Assembly (NCBI GenBank): GCA_963780395.1
Contig: CAWABY010000009.1
Location: forward strand, 56,859-120,858
From: VGBV01 sp963780395
GTDB taxonomy: Bacteria; Actinomycetota; Thermoleophilia; Solirubrobacterales; 70-9
Direction: 5' to 3'
Length of the DNA: 64,000 nucleotides
The translations under genes and the position numbers were made by a program. Below the pieces are notes generated by a model. It saw only the letters and a list, made by a program, of their open reading frames with translations. It searched no databases and had not been told where the DNA came from. Positions within the stretch are counted from its first letter, which is position 1. Each line of letters opens with the position of its first letter. Below are positions 32,643 through 41,186 of the stretch, piece after piece.

Positions 32643-33629
32643 TTGACCGCGGCGGCCGAATTGCCGATCGAGGGTGAGCTCCCGGATCTCGGCGGCGCGA
32701 CGGCCTGGCTCAACTCCGAGCCGCTGACCCCGGCCGGGCTGGGCGGGAAGGTCGTACTGGTTCAGTTCTGCACTTACTCCTGCGTCAACTGGCTGCGCAC
32801 CCTTCCGTACGTGCGGGCCTGGTCGCAGAAGTACCGGGATTACGGGTTGGTAGTGGTCGGCGTCCACTCGCCGGAGTTCCCGTTCGAGCACGAGGTCGAG
32901 AAGGTCCGCCCTGCGCTCGAGGGGATGGGCGTCGACTTCCCGATTGCGCTGGACAACGACTTCGCGGTCTGGCGCGCCTTCGACAACAACGCCTGGCCCG
33001 CCCTCTACTTCATCGACGATGAGGGGCGAATCCGCCATCACCATCTCGGCGAGGAGGACTACGAGCGCTCTGAGCGGGTCATCCAGCAGCTGCTGGCCGA
33101 GGCTGGGTCCGACGGCGCCGATCGGGAGTTGGTGTCGCCTGAAGTCTCTGCGGTTGAGGCTCCGGCGGATTGGGAGACGCTGGGATCCCCCGAGACCTAC
33201 GTCGGCTATGAACGGGCGGCGAGGTTCGTCTCTCCCGACCGACTGCTTCCGGACCAGCCACACGACTATGCCGACCCTGGCGGCCTGGAGCTCAACGAGT
33301 GGTCCCTCTCAGGAAACTGGACCGTCGGTCGACAGGCCACGCTGATGAATGAGGCCGACGGGCGGATCACCTATCGATTTCACGCGCGCGATCTGAATCT
33401 AGTCCTGGGACCTTCGGAATCGGGAGAGCGTGTGCGATTCAGTGTCCTCGCCGACGGCGAGCCGCCGGGTTCGGGGCGCGGACATGACACCGACGACCAG
33501 GGCAACGGCACCATCGCCGAGTTCCGGCTCTACCAGCTCGTCCGTCAGCCCGGCGCCGTCTCCGACCGCACCTTCGAGATCACCTTCCTCGACGCGGGCG
33601 CTCAGGCCTACGTGTTCACCTTCGGCTAG
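32643..33629 (+). CDS. DipZ/TlpA-like thioredoxin-fold protein with altered active site
   Basis: A 328-residue protein resembling the extracytoplasmic part of DipZ. Residues 1-160 are a redoxin fold and about 185-328 a beta-rich C-terminal module (YVGYERAARF...DLNLVLGP...RLYQLVRQPG...FEITFLDAGAQAYVFTFG). The usual WTYTCINC is replaced by CTYSCVNW: Cys43 and Cys47 remain, but the resolving position 50 is Trp. No signal peptide or CcdA-type membrane part is present. The start is TTG 32643. Standard disulfide chemistry is doubtful. Confidence 0.75.
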   Translation: MTAAAELPIEGELPDLGGATAWLNSEPLTPAGLGGKVVLVQFCTYSCVNWLRTLPYVRAWSQKYRDYGLVVVGVHSPEFPFEHEVEKVRPALEGMGVDFPIALDNDFAVWRAFDNNAWPALYFIDDEGRIRHHHLGEEDYERSERVIQQLLAEAGSDGADRELVSPEVSAVEAPADWETLGSPETYVGYERAARFVSPDRLLPDQPHDYADPGGLELNEWSLSGNWTVGRQATLMNEADGRITYRFHARDLNLVLGPSESGERVRFSVLADGEPPGSGRGHDTDDQGNGTIAEFRLYQLVRQPGAVSDRTFEITFLDAGAQAYVFTFG

Positions 33630-33679
33630 TCACGGGCCGAGGGCTAGCGCCTGTACCACAACTCAACTGCCCCGCATAG

Positions 33680-34267
33680 ATGTTTGATTTCCTGCTCGAC
33701 TCGATCAGCGACAGCCCGGCCACCTACCTGGCCCTCGCAGGGATCATTTTCGTCGACGACTTCGTTCCCTTCGCCCCGGGCGACACGGCGATGATCACTG
33801 CCGGGATCCTGGCGGCGAACGGAGAGCTGATGCTGGTGCTCGTGATCGCCGCCGGTGCGGTGGGTGGGATCCTCGGCGACAACCTCTTCTATTTCCTCGG
33901 GCGCAGATTCGGCCCCGGCATCGCCGGTCGCCTGTTGCGCAGCGACCGCGCCAAGAATGGCTACCGCTGGACCGAGCGCCACATAATGGCCCGCGGGTCG
34001 ACGATCGTGATCGTCGGCCGCTTCATCCCCGGCGGCCGCACCGTGACGACCTTCGCCTGCGGCACGGTCGGCTATCCATATCGGCGCTTTCTGCCCGCTG
34101 ACACGGTGGCGGCGGTCGCCTGGGCCTCTTACACGGCCCTGCTCGGCTTCATCGGCGGCAACACGTTCCGCGACGCCCTCTGGCAGCCGCTGCTGATCGG
34201 ATTGGCCCTCGCCTTCCTGCTCGGGGCTGGCGCCGAGGCGTTGCGACGCCACTATGGGGACTCGTAG
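33680..34267 (+). CDS. DedA/VTT-family membrane protein
   Basis: A 195-residue DedA-family protein. Signatures are FAPGDTAMITAG (conserved E/D-x3 re-entrant region), GGILGDNLFYFLGRRFG, and GRFIPGGRTVTTFACGTVGYPYRRFLPAD with the essential Arg residues. Membrane stretches lie at about 15-35, 45-70, 135-160 and 165-185. Members act as lipid transporters or scramblases that maintain membrane polarity. It closes island IV. Confidence 0.88.
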   Translation: MFDFLLDSISDSPATYLALAGIIFVDDFVPFAPGDTAMITAGILAANGELMLVLVIAAGAVGGILGDNLFYFLGRRFGPGIAGRLLRSDRAKNGYRWTERHIMARGSTIVIVGRFIPGGRTVTTFACGTVGYPYRRFLPADTVAAVAWASYTALLGFIGGNTFRDALWQPLLIGLALAFLLGAGAEALRRHYGDS

Positions 34268-34353
34268 GCTTCGGCGGTTGCTCGGCGGCGCTATCCGATC
34301 CCTGCTCACGCCCGCACCCGTTCCATGCAAGCAGCGTTCGTGGCCGGCGTCGC

Positions 34354-34510
34354 GGTACCGGCTTGGTACCGGATGCCTCGTCCAATCTGTCCAGATCGTG
34401 CGCGGAAGCGAACGGATGGGACAAAGTGGACGCTCACGCACACATCGACGCGCTGAACCTGTCGGCTGGGGGCCGAAAGGTCGCTGGTTCAAATCCAGTC
34501 GCCCCGACTA
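34354..34510 (+). repeat. att module 4: 108-bp arm plus 49-bp tRNA-Pro 3' copy
   Basis: GGTACC at 34354 and 34365; GTCC at 34380 and 34389, GTGC at the third place; GAAC at 34410, GGAC at 34419 and 34428. The tRNA copy at 34462-34510 is identical over 49 bp. It is the most diverged of the four arms but aligns without gaps. Confidence 0.82.
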
Positions 34511-34768
34511 CCTGGAGGTCGTTTCCGACGCGGGATTGCGGCCACTTTACGTGGCCGTTTGAATGCCTCCGACAGGTCAGTGGTACCGCGCGTGGGTACC
34601 GAAGCCAGCCCTCATCACTTGCCGGGGCAGGGTCGGGGGAATTAGGCTCCGCAGCGTGCCGTCTCAGTTTGACGCGTTGCGATTTGCCAATTCTCTGATG
34701 GGCACGGAGCTTCGGACGCCCGCACAGGAGCGTCTGAAAATGGCGGAGGCGGTCTAGTAGCGGATTTC

Positions 34769-35044
34769 GTGGTCGGCAACAAGCTCTCTGACGCAAAGGT
34801 GCGCCGGTATGCGGAGGGCGAGGACCTGGTCAAGACCTACGCAAGCGAGTTCGCGCCCCGCAACTTCTGCAGCAACTGCGGACCCAGCCTCTATGACGAG
34901 CTCGGCGCGACGTACTTCGTGGCCGCAGGGCTGATGAGCGACCTCGCGCTCAAGCCGAGCTTTCACCAGCAGGTCGCATGCAAGGCCAGCTGGCACCAGA
35001 TCGGCGACGATGCGCCGCGGTCCGACGAGATGCCGCCGGCCTGA
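34769..35044 (+). pseudogene. N-terminally truncated GFA/CENP-V domain remnant
   Basis: The reading KLSDAKVRRYAEGEDLVKTYASEFAPRNFCSNCGPSLYDELGATYFVAAGLMSDLALKP matches the second half of GFA-family zinc proteins, including the CxxC pair. The family's first zinc-ligand half (CxCG...CHCxxC) is missing. The upstream 250 bp shows no good start. I read it as a truncated gene, though a short product from the GTG at 34769 is possible. Confidence 0.5.
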
Positions 35045-35201
35045 CGAGGGCGCGCCGAGTTCAGCCCTGTTGAAGCGATAACCGGAGGGGACGGGGCGAC
35101 CGGTCCCTAGAGCCGGACACGTCTAAGTCATTTGGATTTGGCCAGGGATCCTGAGAGAATTCACTATCCGCTCGACTCCCGGCACCCGGCGACTCCCGCG
35201 C

Positions 35202-36707
35202 TTGTCGCTGCTTGTGTTCACGGCCCTGCTCCTCTGCTTCTCGGGACTGGGATCGGCCCGCGCCCAGGAGCCCACGGGGCAGGGTGACTCGGTTTCGCCG
35301 CGCCACCACCAGCTTCCGCATTTCCCACACCCTCCGCAGCAGAACCACCCTCCCCCGCCCGGGGAGCCACCGCCCCCTCCACCGCCACCCCCACTGCCCC
35401 CTCCAGACCCGCCAGGGGTTGACCCGCCTAAGCCCCCGAGTGGCGAGACCGGATTCTTTCCACCCAGCCCGCCACCCGCTGGCGGAACGGCCGGAAGCGT
35501 AGGGAAGGGCGGCGACAGCTCGAAGCGCGGTCCTGGGCCGCCGCGGGAAGTCATCGTCGAGCCAGCTCCGGAGCCCCCGGAGCCTCAGCAAGACGGAGCG
35601 AAAAAGAAGGATGAGGGCAAGGAGGAGGGCAAGGAGGAGAAGGCGGGTCCCACAGGCGAAGCGGAACCGCCCGCACCCGGCGCGGCGGAATCGAATTCCG
35701 CGCGCTCGAATCTCGCCGATCGGCTCCTCACCCCCACTGAGCTCGACCTCTCCGCCGAGCACCTCGCCGAGGGTGGCCTTGTCGCCCTAATCCTCGTCGC
35801 CCTTCTGTATCTGCCGGTGATGATCTTCAACAAAGCCACCGAGAAGAATCACGCGACGATCGCCGCCTGGTTCGCTCGTCCCCGGGCGTGGCTGGGCGCC
35901 TTCACCGCGTGGTTTCCGCTCTCGGGCCATCCGCTCGGGACGCTGGTGGCGGGAGTCGTGGCAAGCACTTCGCTGTTCGCGTTCGTCGAGCCCCACTTCC
36001 CGAGCGAGGATGGGTCCCTCGAATACCTGATCGGCATGATGCTCGGGTTCACCCTCGTCTCGATCGTCTTTTTCTCGACTTGGCGCTGGGCGGTCCACCT
36101 GCTCGAGCCCCAGTCAGAAGGGCAATGGAGGATTTACCCCCCCTACATCGTGCTTGCGGCGTTGCTTGTCGTGTTTGCGCGCCTCGCCCACTTCCTCCCG
36201 GGCGTGGTGCTCGGGACCGTCGCCGAGTACGAGCCGACCAAGCGGCTCAAGCGGCGGACCGCTGGGATCCGGGTTGTCGCCACCTACACGGCGTTGCTGA
36301 TCCTCGGCCTCGTCGCCTGGTTCGCATGGATCCCGGTGGCGCACGCCGCCGAGGAGGAGCACGCCAGCAGCCTCACCCTGATCCTCGACTCGATGCTCGC
36401 GATCACCTTCGTCACGGCACTCGAGTCGACGGCCTTCGGGCTGATCCCGATGAAGTTCCTCGACGGCGACGACCTGTACAGCTGGCGCAAGGGCCTCTGG
36501 GCCCTGATGTGGGGGGCGTCGCTGTTCTGGTTCGCCTTCGTCATCCTCAACCCCGCGCTCAGTACCTACGGTCATGCCAGAACGACCCAGGCGATCTGGT
36601 TGGTCCTGCTCTTCTCCTTACTGATGATCGTCGCGGTCTCGACCTGGGCCTACTTCCGCCTCAGAGACGCGCGACTCGCCCGGCAAGAGCGCGGCGCCTC
36701 GGCCTGA
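35202..36707 (+). CDS. Proline-rich multi-helix membrane protein (FGLLP-type)
   Basis: A protein of about 501 residues. An N-terminal hydrophobic signal (SLLVFTALLLCFSGLGSARAQ) is followed by a Pro/His-rich low-complexity region (about 40-95) and an acidic/basic linker (about 120-165), which together may span the cell envelope. From about 185 there are eight or more helices, with TPTELDLSAEHLAEGGLVALILVALLYLP and ALESTAFGLIPMKFLDG as the best-conserved parts, typical of an actinobacterial FGLLP-motif family without known role. The TTG at 35202 may not be the true start, since in-frame codons upstream add a basic n-region. Confidence 0.65.
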   Translation: MSLLVFTALLLCFSGLGSARAQEPTGQGDSVSPRHHQLPHFPHPPQQNHPPPPGEPPPPPPPPPLPPPDPPGVDPPKPPSGETGFFPPSPPPAGGTAGSVGKGGDSSKRGPGPPREVIVEPAPEPPEPQQDGAKKKDEGKEEGKEEKAGPTGEAEPPAPGAAESNSARSNLADRLLTPTELDLSAEHLAEGGLVALILVALLYLPVMIFNKATEKNHATIAAWFARPRAWLGAFTAWFPLSGHPLGTLVAGVVASTSLFAFVEPHFPSEDGSLEYLIGMMLGFTLVSIVFFSTWRWAVHLLEPQSEGQWRIYPPYIVLAALLVVFARLAHFLPGVVLGTVAEYEPTKRLKRRTAGIRVVATYTALLILGLVAWFAWIPVAHAAEEEHASSLTLILDSMLAITFVTALESTAFGLIPMKFLDGDDLYSWRKGLWALMWGASLFWFAFVILNPALSTYGHARTTQAIWLVLLFSLLMIVAVSTWAYFRLRDARLARQERGASA

Positions 36708-36751
36708 AGCCCTAGAGAGGAAGTAGAAAGCTCCGGGTCGCGCAGGGGCCG

Positions 36752-36819
36752 CGGACAGCGAGGGCAACATGCTCGCCCTCGTCCAGTTCAGCTGACCGGT
36801 CGGCGCGCCGCGGAGGCGC
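36752..36819 (+). pseudogene. 68-bp remnant of the VOC gene 3' end
   Basis: Matches 21261-21328 at 67 of 68 positions, covering the last codons (DSEGNMLALVQFS), the TGA and the following 24 bp. It lies between the membrane-protein gene and partial att copy 5. Confidence 0.85.
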
Positions 36820-36893
36820 TTGGCTCCGGCCCATCGTCCAAGGCAGCAATCCGCGAGCTATTCGGGCCGCCGCTACGAACCGGCGACCCTTGT

Positions 36894-36921
36894 GGTACCG
36901 CAAATCCAGTCGCCCCGACTA
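36894..36921 (+). repeat. Partial att module 5 with internal deletion
   Basis: A GGTACCG is joined directly to the last 21 bp of the tRNA-Pro copy (36901-36921). Compared with modules 1-4 the boxes and the first 28 bp of the tRNA copy are gone. Its final CTA serves as the stop codon of the minus-strand methyltransferase. Confidence 0.7.
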
Positions 36922-37725
36922 AATAACACCCCCGCTAAGGGGAGGTTTTGTGCGTCCAGGGCGGGGAAGTCTCTCCGCAACAAAAGCGATCTTGCGGACC
37001 CGTCCTTTACGCAGCCAGTCGCTCCAGAGCCTGTGGGCGGCCAGCAGCTCCTCCAGTGCCCGGAGTCCGACCTGCGCGGCAATGTCAGCAGCTTCGGCGG
37101 TGAACGCGTTGATCAACGAATCCGCCACGGCACGGTGGGACCGGCTGCAGTCCTCCTGCCAGCGGACAACCAGCCCGACCCGCTCCAATGACGTGAGCAT
37201 TTCCTGCAGCGGGGTGAGCCAGACCGAGTCGGCGTCAGGCATGTTCTCTCGCTCGGACTCCGTGAGGGGCAGGCCAGCTTCCATGGTGAAGGCGAACCGC
37301 CCACCGGTTGTGAGCGCTCCTGAAATCTCCTGAAGCAGCGTTTCCTTTTCGGGAAACGCGAGCATGGTCTCGAACAGAAGCACCACCTCGAACGGGCCGG
37401 GCGGGATCGGGGGGATCCGCGAGACCTCGAACCGACAGGGAAGGTCGCCAGCGTTCTCACGTGCGATGTCAATGGCGCTGGAGCTGAAGTCCACCCCCAG
37501 ATAGGTGCAACCAAGCTCCCGGGTGATGAACCGTCCGGGCCCGGCAACTCCGCAGCACAGGTCCAGCACGGAGACCCCGGGTGCGATGCCGGACTGACCC
37601 GCCAGTGCCCGAATCTCTGTGGCACGCATGAAGCTCTCCTGCTCGACGAACTCGCCGGGGGGATACGCCGACATGCGCGCTCGCCGGAGGGCTTGGACGA
37701 ACGGAGCGCGTTCGTCCTGCTTCAT
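36919..37725 (-). CDS. Class I SAM-dependent methyltransferase
   Basis: A 268-residue methyltransferase. SAM motif I VLDLCCGVAGPGRFI at about residues 49-63, motif II YLGVDFSSSAIDIARE, and a late GLVVRWQEDC region fit the small-molecule class. The C-terminal end GRTKPPLSGGVI is encoded by sequence next to the tRNA-Pro copy, and the TAG stop lies in the copy's last three bases, so the tail may be new. It is divergent from the CDP-alcohol phosphotransferase fusion gene with about 150 bp between them. Substrate unknown. Confidence 0.75.
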   Translation of the reverse strand: MKQDERAPFVQALRRARMSAYPPGEFVEQESFMRATEIRALAGQSGIAPGVSVLDLCCGVAGPGRFITRELGCTYLGVDFSSSAIDIARENAGDLPCRFEVSRIPPIPPGPFEVVLLFETMLAFPEKETLLQEISGALTTGGRFAFTMEAGLPLTESERENMPDADSVWLTPLQEMLTSLERVGLVVRWQEDCSRSHRAVADSLINAFTAEAADIAAQVGLRALEELLAAHRLWSDWLRKGRVRKIAFVAERLPRPGRTKPPLSGGVI

Positions 37726-37875
37726 GGCAGGTCCATAGTGACCTCGCCGAAGGGAGGTTCGCATCTTGGTCCGCCGCGCGGCAGGTCGGGCCGCCGCCGG
37801 GAAGGATCGCCTGGGCGCGGGCGTCCTCCTGACTTTATTGAACCTTTCATGGTGGCAAGGCATCATCCCGGGGTG

Positions 37876-40230
37876 ATGAGGACCTGGGCCGCGACACGCG
37901 CAGCCCCAGCCCTCGCCGCCGTGCGTTGGTCAGCATTGAAGCCCAAACACGCGGTAGCGGGAATCATCGCCCAGGTGGGCCCGGCCGACTGGGTGACCCT
38001 CGCTCGCGCAACGCTCACCGTCGGCGTCGCGGCGCTGACCGCGGCCTCGTTCGAGCAACCCGTGCCGGTCACGATGGTGGTCTCACTCGCGGTCATCGCG
38101 CTGGCGCTGGACGCGGTCGACGGATGGGTCGCGCGACGCACGAGGACGACGAGGTCGGGCGCGCGCTTCGACGCTGAGGTCGATGCGTTCCTGATTCTCG
38201 TCCTGAGCGTGTACGTCGCCCGCTCGGCTGGCGCGTGGGTGCTCGCGATCGGGGTGGCACGCTATGCGTTCCTCGCGGCCGGGTGGGCGCTGGCGTGGCT
38301 GCGCGAGCCGCTCCCGCCCCGCTACTGGCGCAAGGTCGTCGCTGCAACGCAAGGGATCGTGCTGACCATCGCGGCCGCAAACGTCCTACCGCCGACTGTG
38401 ACCGAGGCCGCGCTCGTCGCCGCGCTCGTCATTCTTGCCGAGTCGTTCGGCCGCGACGTGTGGTGGCTCCGGAGCCACAGGCACGCCACGCGTACTCGAG
38501 CGGCGGCGGGTGCGGACCCCGCCCTCGCTCTCGGAGCCGCCACTCCCGCCGGCCACGGACACGGACGAGTGCGAACGTACATTGCCGCAGCGCTCACGAC
38601 CCTCGCCTTTCTGCTTGTGTGGGGCGCCCTCGTCGCTCCTAACCATCCGGTTCATCTCACCCCGACCGCGTTCGTGAGACTCCCGCTCGAGGGGCTCCTC
38701 CTCATCGCCGCGGTCATCGTCGTGCCCGCCCCCGCTCGACGCCTCCTGGCCGGGGTCGCCGGACCGGTTCTCGCTTTGGTGGCCATCCTGAAGATCCTCG
38801 ACATAGGGTTCTTCGCGACATTCAACCGGCCGTTCGATCCCTATCAGGACCTGGGCTACGCCGGGATCGGCAGCGAGACGCTGCACAAGGTCATCGGTGC
38901 GTCAACCGCGAACCTGGTCATCGCTGGGACGGTGGTGCTCACCGCCGCGGTATTCGCCCTCATGACCCTGGCGGTGTTTCGGCTGACCGGAGTCGCCGCC
39001 AGCCACCGCCGGTGGTCGCTCCGGGCCGTCGCGGCGCTCGGGCTTGTCTGGATGCTCTGTTGGGTGTTCGGTGCGCATCTCGTCTCCCACACGCGCGTCG
39101 CCTCCACGAGCGCGGCCAGCCTGGTCGTGGACAAGGTAAGCGCGCTGCGGGCCGGCATCGCGGACCACGGGGTCTTCGCAAAGGAGATCGGCCACGACCG
39201 CTTCCGCGACACTCCTGCCAACCAGCTGCTGACCGGGCTGCGCGGCAAGGACGTCATCCTCGCGTTCGTCGAGGGCTACGGCAAGGTCGCGGTCCAGGGC
39301 TCCTCTGTCTCGCCACAGGTCGGTGCTGCTCTCGACAACGGGACCAAGCGGCTGCGGGCCGCCGGCTTCTCCTCTCGGAGCACCTTCCTCACCTCGCCGA
39401 CGTTCGGCGGCATCAGCTGGCTGGCGCACTCCACCCTGCACTCGGGCCTCTGGGTCGACGGCCCCCGGCGCTACGACCAGCTCCTCAAGACCAACCGCTT
39501 CACACTCAGCGCCGCATTCAACCGGGCCGGGTGGCGGACCGTCGATGTCGTGCCATCGAACGACCGGGACTGGCCTGAGGGGTCGTCGTTCTACCACTTC
39601 GACAAGGTCTACGACCGGCGACACGTCGGGTATCAGGGCCCCCCTTTCGCCTACGCATCCATGCCCGACCAGTACGCACTCGCGGCCTTGCAACGCCTCG
39701 AGCTCGCGAGGCCCGACGATCGTCCCCTCTTCGCGGAGGTCGACCTGGTGTCGAGCCACACGCCGTGGACCCACATCCCGCGGCTGATCGACTGGCGCCG
39801 GGTCGGTAACGGCTCGGTCTTCAACCGCATTCCGGTGGACGAGACGACTAAAGATGCGCTCTGGAGCGACTCCGCACGAGTACGTGCGGCATACGGCCGG
39901 TCGATCGAGTACACGCTGAGCACGCTGGTCTCGTTCGTGCAGCGCTACGGGGACCCGGATCTCGTGCTCGTCGTCGTGGGCGACCATCAGCCCTGGACGA
40001 TCGTCACCGGGCTGGGGGCGAGTCACGACGTGCCGATCTCCGTCATCGCCCATGACCCTGCGGTTTTGAACCGGATAGCTGGGTGGGGCTGGAACGACGG
40101 CTTGCGGCCCGACCCGCAAGCGTCAGCCTGGCCGATGAGCGTCTTCCGTGACCGCTTCCTCAGGGCATTCGGGCCGCACCCGCAACCCGGCAGCCGGCAG
40201 CACCCTCAGGGAGGGCGGGGGCCAGCATGA
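37876..40230 (+). CDS. CDP-alcohol phosphatidyltransferase / sulfatase-like fusion membrane protein
   Basis: About 784 residues. The N-terminal domain (about 30-210) has a CDP-alcohol phosphotransferase signature at 79-103: DAVDG, AR, then G and D...D with one residue fewer than usual before the Gly. A block of helices follows (about 235-425). The C-terminal part (about 460-760) resembles LTA-synthase/sulfatase-fold proteins: KDVILAFVEGYGK, VDLVSSHTPWTHIP and VVVGDHQPW. It could make and then modify an envelope phospholipid or glycan. It overlaps the next gene by 4 bp. Confidence 0.75.
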   Translation: MRTWAATRAAPALAAVRWSALKPKHAVAGIIAQVGPADWVTLARATLTVGVAALTAASFEQPVPVTMVVSLAVIALALDAVDGWVARRTRTTRSGARFDAEVDAFLILVLSVYVARSAGAWVLAIGVARYAFLAAGWALAWLREPLPPRYWRKVVAATQGIVLTIAAANVLPPTVTEAALVAALVILAESFGRDVWWLRSHRHATRTRAAAGADPALALGAATPAGHGHGRVRTYIAAALTTLAFLLVWGALVAPNHPVHLTPTAFVRLPLEGLLLIAAVIVVPAPARRLLAGVAGPVLALVAILKILDIGFFATFNRPFDPYQDLGYAGIGSETLHKVIGASTANLVIAGTVVLTAAVFALMTLAVFRLTGVAASHRRWSLRAVAALGLVWMLCWVFGAHLVSHTRVASTSAASLVVDKVSALRAGIADHGVFAKEIGHDRFRDTPANQLLTGLRGKDVILAFVEGYGKVAVQGSSVSPQVGAALDNGTKRLRAAGFSSRSTFLTSPTFGGISWLAHSTLHSGLWVDGPRRYDQLLKTNRFTLSAAFNRAGWRTVDVVPSNDRDWPEGSSFYHFDKVYDRRHVGYQGPPFAYASMPDQYALAALQRLELARPDDRPLFAEVDLVSSHTPWTHIPRLIDWRRVGNGSVFNRIPVDETTKDALWSDSARVRAAYGRSIEYTLSTLVSFVQRYGDPDLVLVVVGDHQPWTIVTGLGASHDVPISVIAHDPAVLNRIAGWGWNDGLRPDPQASAWPMSVFRDRFLRAFGPHPQPGSRQHPQGGRGPA

Positions 40231-41186
40231 GCCGGACCGTGTGGAGGTGGGCCCGCGTGGTGGCCTCCGCCGTGACGTTCACCGTCCTGATCTGGCACCT
40301 GGGCGCGAGTCCGTTCCTCGACGGCGTCCGCATGGTCGACGGTCGGGCGCTGGCGGCAGCGGCGGGCCTGGGGGTGCTGACCACGGTGTGCTGCGCTTGG
40401 CGGTGGAAGGTCGTGGCCGGTGGCCTCGGCGTCCGCCTGTCGCTGCCCGCTGCGGTGGCGGCGTATTACCGATCGCAGTTCCTCAACGTCACGCTCCCCG
40501 GCGGAATCGTGGGCGACGTGCACCGAGGGATCAGCCACGGGCGCGACGTGAGCGATGTCGGCCGCGCGTTGCGGGCCGTCGCGTGGGAACGCTTGGCCGG
40601 GCAGCTCGTGCAGGCCGTCATCACCGTGGTCGTTCTCCTCGTACTGCCGTCGCCCGTGCACTCGTACATGCCGCTGGTGGCGATTGCGCTCTGTGTGGCG
40701 GTGTTCGGCGCCGTGCTCCTGGCTCGGGCGCGACCCGGTGGCGGTCGGTCTGCGTCTGCGAGCGTCTGGAGCGGAGCTGCGGCGGACATCCGTGACGGGT
40801 TCCTCGCTGGCGGGGCCTGGCTGGGCATCGTGCTCGCATCCGCGCTGGTCGTTTGCGGCCACGCGAGCACCTTCCTGATCGCCGCGCGAACGGCGGGCAG
40901 CACCGCTCCACTGTCTGAGATGCTGCCGCTGGCGCTGCTGGTCATGGCGGTCATGGTGTTGCCCAGCGTCGCTGGATGGGGGCCCCGCGAGGGCGCGACG
41001 GCATGGGCGTTCGCCGCCGCTGGCCTGGGCGCCGAACAAGGGGTCGCCACCGCCGTCGTCTACGGCGTCATCGTGCTCGCCGCCTGCCTGCCGGGTGCCG
41101 CCGTCCTCGCGGTGTCATGGTTCCGTCGAACCCTGCGCGCGGGACAGACCGAACCGCCGGTGGCGAGGGGAGCCGCACATGCTTGA
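40227..41186 (+). CDS. UPF0104/LPG-synthase-like membrane protein
   Basis: A 319-residue flippase-like protein with about eight helices. The motif FLNVTLPGGIVGDVHRGISHGRD with nearby WERLAGQ is characteristic of the AglD/MprF membrane domain family, as is VMVLPSVAGWGPREGATAW. Members move or modify polyprenyl- or lipid-linked substrates. Its ATG overlaps the upstream stop and its stop overlaps the RibD start, giving tight coupling. Confidence 0.82.
   Translation: MSRTVWRWARVVASAVTFTVLIWHLGASPFLDGVRMVDGRALAAAAGLGVLTTVCCAWRWKVVAGGLGVRLSLPAAVAAYYRSQFLNVTLPGGIVGDVHRGISHGRDVSDVGRALRAVAWERLAGQLVQAVITVVVLLVLPSPVHSYMPLVAIALCVAVFGAVLLARARPGGGRSASASVWSGAAADIRDGFLAGGAWLGIVLASALVVCGHASTFLIAARTAGSTAPLSEMLPLALLVMAVMVLPSVAGWGPREGATAWAFAAAGLGAEQGVATAVVYGVIVLAACLPGAAVLAVSWFRRTLRAGQTEPPVARGAAHA

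Larger units (their letters stand above)
30210..34510 (+). mobile_element. Island IV
   Basis: A 4301-bp segment ending at tRNA-Pro copy 4, with ANTAR regulator, epoxide hydrolase, a 55-residue membrane protein, a thioredoxin-like protein and DedA. No recombinase. Confidence 0.65.

Noticed and set aside
35340..35410. CCCCCxCC-rich stretch as a tandem repeat or CRISPR-like array
   Set aside because: It encodes the proline-rich segment of the membrane protein; no regular repeat/spacer structure.
35855..36575. Minus-strand frame opposite the FGLLP-type membrane protein
   Set aside because: Shadow frame with no start signal or recognisable domain.
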